Below, one piece after another: positions 1 to 3,925 of a stretch of DNA of 6,766 bases. Position 1 is the stretch's first letter. Each line of letters starts with the position of its first letter. The stretch comes from Clostridiales bacterium (lineage in GTDB: Bacteria > Bacillota_A > Clostridia > Lachnospirales > Bianqueaceae): contig JAHZBS010000129.1 in NCBI GenBank assembly GCA_019423265.1, positions 1 through 6,766 of the forward strand. The letters run 5' to 3'. A model generated the notes under the pieces. The model worked only from the letters and a program-made list of their open reading frames with translations, searched no databases and had not been told where the DNA came from. The position numbers and the translations under genes are program-made.

Positions 1-321
1 TACGAGGCCACGGGCCGGGGGCCCACCAGGGGACAGCGCCTGAAGCCCACCATCGTAGCGCCCGCGGTGGGGATCTACGGCCCGAGCGGACTGGATGGGT
101 ATACCCCCATGACCGGCACAAGCGCTGCCGCCGCTATCGCAGCGGGGGCGGGGGCGCAGATGATGGAATGGGGAATTTTGCTGGGAAATCAGCGGACCAT
201 GAACACAACCATTATGAAGACCTATCTGATACGAGGGGCGGACCGAAAGAGTGGAATCGTCTACCCCAACAATGAATGGGGATATGGGCAGCTGAATGTA
301 TTGCGGAGTTTAGAACTGTAA
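1..321 (+). CDS. S8 family subtilisin-like serine protease, C-terminal part (Csp-like), truncated by window start
   Basis: The reading frame is open from base 1 and ends with TAA at 319-321, giving 106 C-terminal residues; the catalytic Asp and His lie outside the window. Visible residue 41 is the likely nucleophilic serine, in the motif TGTSAAAA, which corresponds to the subtilase GTSxAAP motif. It is followed by an AAGAGAQMMEWG helix and by the tail YLIRGADR...YPNNEWGYGQLN, a pattern I recognise from clostridial S8 peptidases related to the Csp germination proteases. The usual proline after the serine motif is replaced by alanine, so the motif is slightly divergent, though the serine itself is present. 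Csp-type enzymes process the spore cortex hydrolase SleC, but many clostridial S8 paralogues have no known role, so a germination function is only a possibility. No convincing terminator follows; the T run at 328-334 lacks a good stem. Confidence 0.85.
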   Translation, partial: YEATGRGPTRGQRLKPTIVAPAVGIYGPSGLDGYTPMTGTSAAAAIAAGAGAQMMEWGILLGNQRTMNTTIMKTYLIRGADRKSGIVYPNNEWGYGQLNVLRSLEL

Positions 322-342
322 CCGTACTTTTTTTGAGGTTTG

Positions 343-367
343 CCGCATAGAATAGCAGAGAATGCGG
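343..367 (+). promoter_or_regulatory. Small hairpin in the DUF4397 leader
   Basis: CCGCAT at 343-348 pairs perfectly with ATGCGG at 362-367 across a 13-base loop, ending 11 bases before the AGGAGG. No T tract follows, so it is not a terminator. A six-base-pair stem of this kind can arise by chance; its function is unproven. Confidence 0.3.
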
Positions 368-391
368 ATTAAGACTATAGGAGGGTAAGTC

Positions 392-1024
392 ATGGATGCC
401 AACAATAAACAGACATATCTTCGTTTCTTACACGGGTTTCCCAGCAATGTAGCGGTGGATCTTTATTTGGGGGATAGAAAGATTGCCAGCGGGTTAACCT
501 TTGGAGGTTTCACGCCGTATACCGCCGTAGCTCCGGGGCGGTACATACTTGTGATGTATCCCGCCGGGGAGAAAAATGCTCCCCTGCTTAAAAACGATGT
601 GGTGGTCCCCAGCGGGGAAATTTATACGGTGATCATCGGGGACCGGCAGGGATTGCCAGCGCTAGCGCCGGTGGAGGACCCGCGCTTCCATCTGCCGGAG
701 GACAGAGTGGCGCTGCGCTTTGGGAATATGGCTCCGGGTATGGAGCCGGTGAACGCGCTGTTGCGGCTGGGGGAGGGGGAATTCGAAGACCTCTTTCCCG
801 ATGTGGAATACGGGCAGGTAACCGAATATGCCATTATCGAGCCGGGCCGGTATACCATGGATGTACAGCTGACCGACGGTGAAAAACGGGTGCTCTGGGT
901 TCCCAATATTAATTTAAGGCAGGGCCGGTACTACAGCATTTACATGATTGGACAGGGGGGAGAAGGGCAGACAGAGTTTCCGCTCATCGCCGTCATTCCG
1001 TTGGATGGAAATTCGTACCTGTAA
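392..1024 (+). CDS. DUF4397 domain-containing protein with two similar halves
   Basis: This encodes 210 residues. The start is the ATG at 392, placed 7 bases after a perfect AGGAGG at 379-384. The opening YLRFLHGFPSNVAVDLYLG matches the DUF4397 signature (family pattern roughly VRFxHAxPxxPxVDVY). The protein appears to be an internal duplication: half one, about residues 8-83, has an APGRYIL strand at 47-53 and SGEIYTVIIG at 74-83; half two, about 105-187, has the counterparts EPGRYTM at 150-156 and QGRYYSIYMIG near 177-187. Both halves are rich in beta strands, as expected for small beta-sandwich domains. There is no signal peptide, membrane segment or sorting motif, so it should be cytoplasmic or deposited in a structure such as the spore without Sec export. 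The biochemical function of the family is unknown. Its upstream neighbour is an S8 protease, 70 bases away on the same strand; a shared transcript is possible. Confidence 0.85.
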   Translation: MDANNKQTYLRFLHGFPSNVAVDLYLGDRKIASGLTFGGFTPYTAVAPGRYILVMYPAGEKNAPLLKNDVVVPSGEIYTVIIGDRQGLPALAPVEDPRFHLPEDRVALRFGNMAPGMEPVNALLRLGEGEFEDLFPDVEYGQVTEYAIIEPGRYTMDVQLTDGEKRVLWVPNINLRQGRYYSIYMIGQGGEGQTEFPLIAVIPLDGNSYL

Positions 1025-1051
1025 GAATCCCAAAAATATATGGAAAAAGGG

Positions 1052-1080
1052 TTGTAAAATGATGTAAAGTTTTATAGAAT
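1052..1080 (+). promoter_or_regulatory. Sigma-A-like promoter for the histidine kinase gene
   Basis: A TTGTAA box at 1052-1057 and a TAGAAT box at 1075-1080 are separated by exactly 17 bases, in a locally AT-rich stretch after the DUF4397 stop codon. Transcription would start near 1086-1088 and give a leader of about 100 bases before the kinase ATG, long enough to hold the hairpin at 1110-1171. No terminator was seen between the DUF4397 gene and this promoter, so read-through from upstream is also possible. Confidence 0.6.
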
Positions 1081-1109
1081 ATAGAGAGAAACCATCTACA
1101 GTGAAGAAG

Positions 1110-1171
1110 AGGCAACGATAGGCGGGACGAATGCGGCGAGCGCTGTGGAAGGATTCGTTCCGCCCTTGCCT
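1110..1171 (+). promoter_or_regulatory. Extended stem-loop in the 5' leader of the kinase gene
   Basis: Bases 1121-1132 (GGCGGGACGAAT) pair with 1153-1164 (ATTCGTTCCGCC) in a 12-base-pair stem with one G-U pair and a 20-base loop. A further outer helix, AGGCAA at 1110-1115 with TTGCCT at 1166-1171, can stack on it across an asymmetric internal loop (5 bases against 1). No U tract follows, so it is not an intrinsic terminator. The structure ends just before the ribosome binding region AAGGGGGA at 1173-1180. I compared it by eye with common riboswitch classes and did not recognise it. The pairing is seen directly; a regulatory role is inferred from position. Confidence 0.6.
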
Positions 1172-1185
1172 TAAGGGGGAAGACA

Positions 1186-1404
1186 ATGAAAGTGTTAGAA
1201 CTATTTGATGTGCTGGAGGAAAGTATTTTCCTGTGTCAGGACGGCGAAGTCGTGTATCACAATCCCAAAGCGGCAAAGCAGTATGGAGACACCCTCCGGG
1301 AGGAAAGCTTTAAGAGCCTGCTGTTGGAATGGATAGAGCGCTGTCAACAGGAGGAAATGGCAGGGAACAAAAAAATTATTCAGTTTAAACAATCTGTTAA
1401 TTAG
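1186..1404 (+). CDS. N-terminal PAS fragment of the interrupted kinase
   Basis: This is what ribosomes would make without read-through: 72 residues covering roughly the first two thirds of a PAS fold, ending in IQFKQSVN just before the TAG. It contains the typical PAS opening (a strand reading SIFLCQDGEVVYHN followed by helix residues KAAKQYG) but lacks the last strands of the domain, so it is unlikely to fold as a complete sensor. It has its own ATG and ribosome binding region, so it should be expressed if the promoter at 1052-1080 works. Confidence 0.5.
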   Translation: MKVLELFDVLEESIFLCQDGEVVYHNPKAAKQYGDTLREESFKSLLLEWIERCQQEEMAGNKKIIQFKQSVN

Positions 1405-1416
1405 AATCGATATATT

Positions 1417-2181
1417 TTGTCGGATATTTCCGTTATGAAATATGAGTCGGGCTATTTGTTGATTGTACACGATGGAAATAAACAGGACGATTTTTGCGCA
1501 CAGCTTGTCCATGAGATGCGAGGTCCTCTCAATATTATTCAAGGCGCGGCTGACCTTTTGCGGCTACAGATGACCAAAAATGGCGAGATCAAGCAGAAGA
1601 CAGGCGAGGACTATATCCATCACATAAAAAATAGCTGCCAAAAGCTCAAGCATTTAATCGATAATATTTTGGACGTTGCGAAATCAAAAATGGATTTTCT
1701 GGATATGCACATGGAGACGAGACCGATCCTACCCATTGTCAAGGACTTGGTCGCAGAGGCGGCATTTGAAGCAGGGAATAAGACGGTCAGGCTGGAGTAC
1801 GATCCGAAAATAGAAGACGCCGAGATAACCTTCGATCCGGAAAAGATAGAGCGAATGATTTCCAATCTCATCGGCAACGCTATTAAGTATACGGACGCCG
1901 ACGGGGTTATCCTCGTGAAAGCATTGCTGCGGGACGAGAACTTCATCCTCGAGGTCCACGACAATGGGATCGGAATTCGGGAGGAAGACAGGGAGAGTAT
2001 TTTTGAGCCGTTTGAGCGGGCGGCCAATGCCATTGGCCAGGCAAAGGGAACCGGCATCGGCCTGTATCTGGTCAAGCAGTTTGCCCTATCCCACAACGGC
2101 GACGTCCAGGTGGAGAGCGAGGAGGGAGTCGGCAGTTGTTTTCGCGTGACGCTGCCGGTTGAACAAAAATCGCCGCGGTGA
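1417..2181 (+). CDS. C-terminal part of the interrupted kinase: HisKA dimerisation and HATPase_c catalytic core
   Basis: The open frame after the TAG codes for the end of the PAS domain and an intact kinase core, with the phospho-accepting His, N, G1, F and G2 boxes all present. Translation restart is doubtful: TTG at 1417 has no Shine-Dalgarno sequence, and ATG at 1435, in the same frame and 31 bases beyond the TAG, has only a weak GGA about 10 bases upstream. If restart at 1435 occurred, the product would be a soluble 248-residue kinase without its sensor. The coordinates follow the longest open stretch; the true 5' end, if it is made at all, is uncertain. Confidence 0.5.
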   Translation: MSDISVMKYESGYLLIVHDGNKQDDFCAQLVHEMRGPLNIIQGAADLLRLQMTKNGEIKQKTGEDYIHHIKNSCQKLKHLIDNILDVAKSKMDFLDMHMETRPILPIVKDLVAEAAFEAGNKTVRLEYDPKIEDAEITFDPEKIERMISNLIGNAIKYTDADGVILVKALLRDENFILEVHDNGIGIREEDRESIFEPFERAANAIGQAKGTGIGLYLVKQFALSHNGDVQVESEEGVGSCFRVTLPVEQKSPR

Positions 2182-2223
2182 GAGGCTTGCCGGCAAAAAT
2201 GTGTAGCCAGGGAGCCAAAAGTG

Positions 2224-2232
2224 TGGTAGAAT
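2224..2232 (+). promoter_or_regulatory. Possible extended -10 promoter before the phosphoesterase gene
   Basis: TGG directly followed by TAGAAT (2227-2232) fits an extended -10 element (TGn-TATAAT type). The -35 region 17 bases upstream is poor, which is tolerated by extended -10 promoters. It lies between the kinase stop and the yfcE-like start, so it could drive yfcE-hpt independently of the kinase. No terminator was seen after the kinase gene. Confidence 0.35.
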
Positions 2233-2267
2233 GCTAAAGAAGAGCAATGACAGAAAGGAATATGCAC

Positions 2268-2804
2268 ATGAAATATATTATTCTATCGGATATCCACGGA
2301 TCCTACCGCTGCCTGTGCCAGGGGCTGGAGCGCTTTGAAGCGGACAAGGGGGACATGCTTTTGCTGTTGGGGGATCTTTTATACCACGGGCCGCGCAATC
2401 CCATTCCCGACGGCTACGATCCGCAAAAGACAGCAGAGGCGCTCAATGGATACGCCAAGCGGATTATAGCGGTCCACGGCAACTGTGACGCGGAGGTTGA
2501 CCAGATGCTTCTGGACTTCCCCATCGGCGCGCCCTATGTGGTTCTTCCCGCAGACGGACACAAGATTGTGGCAACCCATGGCCATCTGGACATGGAGTCC
2601 CTGTGCCTTTTGCCGGGGGATCTGCTGCTGCACGGGCACACACACCTTTACAAGGCGCAGAGAGAAGGGGATGTGTATGTCGCCAATCCAGGTTCTATCA
2701 CGCTGCCCAAGGATGGGCGGCCGGCGAGCTATGGCGTGCTGGAGGGACGAGAACTGTGGATTCGGGATATGTCCGGCCATGGGCTGACGCACTTGGAATT
2801 TTGA
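2268..2804 (+). CDS. yfcE: YfcE/MJ0936-type metallophosphoesterase (phosphodiesterase)
   Basis: The product is 178 residues, close to the 184 of E. coli YfcE. The family binds two divalent metal ions and hydrolyses phosphodiester bonds in vitro; the physiological substrate is not known. All expected ligands are visible: Asp8 and His10 in SDIHGS, Asp36 in GDLLYHGPRNP, Asn72 in HGNCD, His104 in ATHGH, and His124 and His126 in LHGHTH. I chose ATG 2268 because MKYIILSDIHGS aligns with the family N terminus and an AAAGGA lies 8 bases upstream (2254-2259); an in-frame ATG at 2247 would add seven residues and has a weaker site, and ATG 2262 is too near the AAAGGA. It is a soluble cytoplasmic enzyme. 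hpt follows after 28 bases, so the two are probably cotranscribed. Confidence 0.9.
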   Translation: MKYIILSDIHGSYRCLCQGLERFEADKGDMLLLLGDLLYHGPRNPIPDGYDPQKTAEALNGYAKRIIAVHGNCDAEVDQMLLDFPIGAPYVVLPADGHKIVATHGHLDMESLCLLPGDLLLHGHTHLYKAQREGDVYVANPGSITLPKDGRPASYGVLEGRELWIRDMSGHGLTHLEF

Positions 2805-2832
2805 AGAGACCACGGAGAAAGCGGGGAAATAC

Positions 2833-3378
2833 ATGAGAATCGAAGACGATGTTGAGCAGATCCTGATTGGAGAAGAAGAGTTGGCGGAGCGAATCCGGCA
2901 GCTGGGCCAACAGATAACGGAGGACTATGAAGGGAAGGATTTGATCGTCGTTGGCATATTGAAGGGCGCCTCGCTCTTCATGAGCGATTTGATACGAAAG
3001 ATTGAAGGAAAGATCAGCATTGACTTTATGGTTGTCTCCAGCTATGGCAATGCCTCGGAGACAAGCGGAGTCGTCCGGATCATCAAAGATCTGGATATGG
3101 ACATAACGGACAAGCATATTTTATTGGTAGAGGATATCATCGATACGGGTCTTACCCTTGCGTATCTGAAGGAGTATCTCTGCAACCGGAAAGCGGCGTC
3201 TGTCCGCATCTGCACCCTGCTGGACAAGCCATGCCGCAGGAGCAAGCCGGTGGATGTGGAGTACATTGGGTTTGAGGTGCCCGACGAGTTCATCATCGGG
3301 TATGGAATTGACTATGCGGAGAAATATCGCAACCTGCCCTATATCGCCTCCCTTAAAAGAAGCGTGTATGAAAAATAG
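2833..3378 (+). CDS. hpt: Hypoxanthine phosphoribosyltransferase
   Basis: This 181-residue enzyme of purine salvage converts hypoxanthine or guanine plus PRPP to IMP or GMP and pyrophosphate in the cytoplasm. The signature PRPP-binding loop LLVEDIIDTGLTL is at residues 97-109, with the acidic pair Glu100-Asp101 and the presumed catalytic base Asp104. The pyrophosphate-contact loop ILKGAS is at 42-47, the flexible loop SSYG at 69-72, the base-binding Lys132 in LLDKP, and the purine-stacking and metal region PDEFIIGYGIDY at 150-161. The length is normal for bacterial Hpt and no key residue is missing. The ribosome binding site is weak (GGGG at 2823-2826). Unlike many Firmicutes, hpt is not beside tilS and ftsH here; it follows the yfcE-like gene. 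It ends with TAG at 3376-3378, five bases before the secG -35 box. Confidence 0.95.
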   Translation: MRIEDDVEQILIGEEELAERIRQLGQQITEDYEGKDLIVVGILKGASLFMSDLIRKIEGKISIDFMVVSSYGNASETSGVVRIIKDLDMDITDKHILLVEDIIDTGLTLAYLKEYLCNRKAASVRICTLLDKPCRRSKPVDVEYIGFEVPDEFIIGYGIDYAEKYRNLPYIASLKRSVYEK

Positions 3379-3382
3379 CGTC

Positions 3383-3411
3383 TTGACGAAAAATAGCATT
3401 TATGCTATTAT
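3383..3411 (+). promoter_or_regulatory. Strong sigma-A-type promoter for secG
   Basis: TTGACG at 3383-3388 and TATTAT at 3406-3411 are separated by 17 bases, near the sigma-A consensus (TTGACA/TATAAT). Transcription should begin about 3418-3420, giving a leader of roughly 60 bases. The promoter begins five bases after the hpt stop, so secG has its own start even if hpt read-through occurs. Confidence 0.75.
3392..3409 (+). promoter_or_regulatory. Perfect 8-bp palindrome inside the secG promoter, operator candidate
   Basis: AATAGCAT at 3392-3399 is mirrored exactly by ATGCTATT at 3402-3409, with TT in the centre. The element fills the spacer between the -35 and -10 boxes and covers the first four bases of the -10 box. 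A dimeric repressor bound here would block RNA polymerase. The symmetry and position are seen directly; the operator role is inferred, and I do not recognise the sequence as a known regulator's site. Confidence 0.45.
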
Positions 3412-3436
3412 GATTTAGTTGATATCGGTTTAGTGC

Positions 3437-3456
3437 CCGCCAGAGATTCCCGGCGG
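3437..3456 (+). promoter_or_regulatory. Small hairpin in the secG leader
   Basis: CCGCC at 3437-3441 can pair with GGCGG at 3452-3456 across a 10-base loop, ending five bases before the AAAGGAGG ribosome binding site. A five-pair stem like this is expected by chance fairly often, so the role is uncertain. Confidence 0.25.
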
Positions 3457-3479
3457 ATCGTAAAGGAGGTAAGAGGGGG

Positions 3480-3731
3480 ATGCAAGTCGCCAGTGTTATC
3501 GTTTCGATTGTGCTGTTTATTATCTGTATTGCGTTGACGTGTATCGTGCTCATGCAGGAAGGCAAGAGCGCCGGGCTGTCAGGAGCCATCAGCGGCGCGG
3601 CGGAGACTTATTTCGGAAAGAACAAGGCCCGCACGCTGGAGGGAAAGTTTGAGCGCTGGACGAAGATCTTGGCAATCGTCTATCTCGTGTTTGCATTTGT
3701 TCTGTATTTGATGATCGCATCGATCAAATAG
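3480..3731 (+). CDS. secG: Preprotein translocase subunit SecG
   Basis: This 83-residue membrane protein is the small accessory subunit of the SecYEG channel, which helps SecA-driven export of unfolded proteins. Two hydrophobic segments are visible, about residues 3-24 and 61-81, joined by the conserved cytoplasmic loop with LMQEGKSAGLSGAISG and ETYFGKNKARTLEG, which is diagnostic for SecG. The length is typical for Firmicutes. ATG 3480 follows a strong AAAGGAGG at 3462-3469 with 10 bases between. It is transcribed from the promoter at 3383-3411 and is followed by an intrinsic terminator, so it is probably mostly monocistronic here, although secG-rnr-smpB is a commonly conserved order in Firmicutes. 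Confidence 0.95.
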   Translation: MQVASVIVSIVLFIICIALTCIVLMQEGKSAGLSGAISGAAETYFGKNKARTLEGKFERWTKILAIVYLVFAFVLYLMIASIK

Positions 3732-3773
3732 AAAGCGGACACGGCAGAGAATCCGTCATATAGAATTAACAAG

Positions 3774-3807
3774 CGGCTTAGAGGGATTTCCTTATAAGCC
3801 GTTTTTT
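3774..3807 (+). terminator. Intrinsic terminator after secG
   Basis: CGGCTTA at 3774-3780 pairs with TAAGCCG at 3795-3801. After a single G-A mismatch the stem continues with four more pairs (3782-3785 with 3790-3793, one of them G-U), closed by an ATTT tetraloop. Six Ts follow at 3802-3807. This is a textbook rho-independent terminator and separates secG from rnr. Confidence 0.9.
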
Positions 3808-3829
3808 ACCTTGTAGTAAAGTTAGCGGA

Positions 3830-3859
3830 TTGCAAACTTTTTGCATCGCCGCATATAAA
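3830..3859 (+). promoter_or_regulatory. Sigma-A-like promoter for rnr-smpB
   Basis: TTGCAA at 3830-3835 and TATAAA at 3854-3859 lie 18 bases apart, 22 bases beyond the secG terminator and upstream of the rnr ribosome binding site. The transcript would have a leader of about 60 bases. This supports rnr and smpB as their own transcription unit. Confidence 0.6.
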
Positions 3860-3896
3860 ATCGGAGATACTGGAGATGAAGAAGTGACCAAGGAAG

Positions 3897-3913
3897 GCCG
3901 CGGAGACAGCGGC
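3897..3913 (+). promoter_or_regulatory. Small GC-rich hairpin in the rnr leader
   Basis: GCCGC at 3897-3901 pairs with GCGGC at 3909-3913 across seven bases, ending two bases before the GGAGG of rnr. It could affect ribosome access, but a five-pair stem may be coincidental. Confidence 0.25.
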
Positions 3914-3925
3914 GTGGAGGAAACA

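Larger units (their letters stand above)
1186..2181 (+). pseudogene. Orphan PAS-domain sensor histidine kinase interrupted by an in-frame TAG (amber) codon
   Basis: The frame starting at ATG 1186 (AAGGGGGA ribosome binding region at 1173-1180) stays open to TGA 2179-2181 except for a single TAG at 1402-1404, codon 73 of 331. There is no frameshift: the sequence on both sides is in the same frame and joins into a plausible PAS domain (start FDVLEESIFLCQDGEVVYHN, end YESGYLLIVHDGN). The kinase core follows: phospho-acceptor His109 in LVHEMRGPLN, N box with Asn231 in SNLIGNAIKYT, G1 box DNGIGI from Asp259, F box FEPFER from residue 273, and G2 box GTGIGL at 288-293. No membrane segment is present, and no response regulator gene is adjacent. 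In clostridia such soluble orphan kinases often act on Spo0A, which would be a guess here. The TAG may be a true nonsense mutation, a sequencing error, or a read-through site; TAG also serves as the normal stop of hpt, secG and smpB. Confidence 0.7.

Noticed and set aside
328..334. Run of seven Ts after the protease gene as a terminator
   Set aside because: No stable stem precedes it; the best pairing is three to four AT-rich pairs.
1402..1420. Selenocysteine or frameshift recoding at the kinase break
   Set aside because: The codon is TAG, not TGA, and the frame is unchanged across it, so neither selenocysteine insertion nor ribosomal frameshifting explains it.
2187..2196. Palindrome TTGCCGGCAA after the kinase gene as a terminator or operator
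   Set aside because: It has no loop to form a hairpin, the As that follow are on the wrong side for termination, and a 10-base palindrome is not rare enough to claim an operator.
1620..2267. Long open frame of 215 codons on the minus strand opposite the kinase
   Set aside because: It lies antisense to a clear histidine kinase core, shows no recognisable domain, and its composition (Ser- and Arg-rich) is typical of a shadow frame.
3876..3887. Tiny leader frame ATG AAG AAG TGA before rnr
   Set aside because: Three codons with only a weak GGAG upstream; no regulatory codon pattern, most likely chance.
3830..3925. Upstream TTG start that would lengthen RNase R by 32 residues
   Set aside because: It overlaps the likely promoter, has no ribosome binding site, and the added residues do not look like an RNase R N terminus; ATG 3926 has a good GGAGG.
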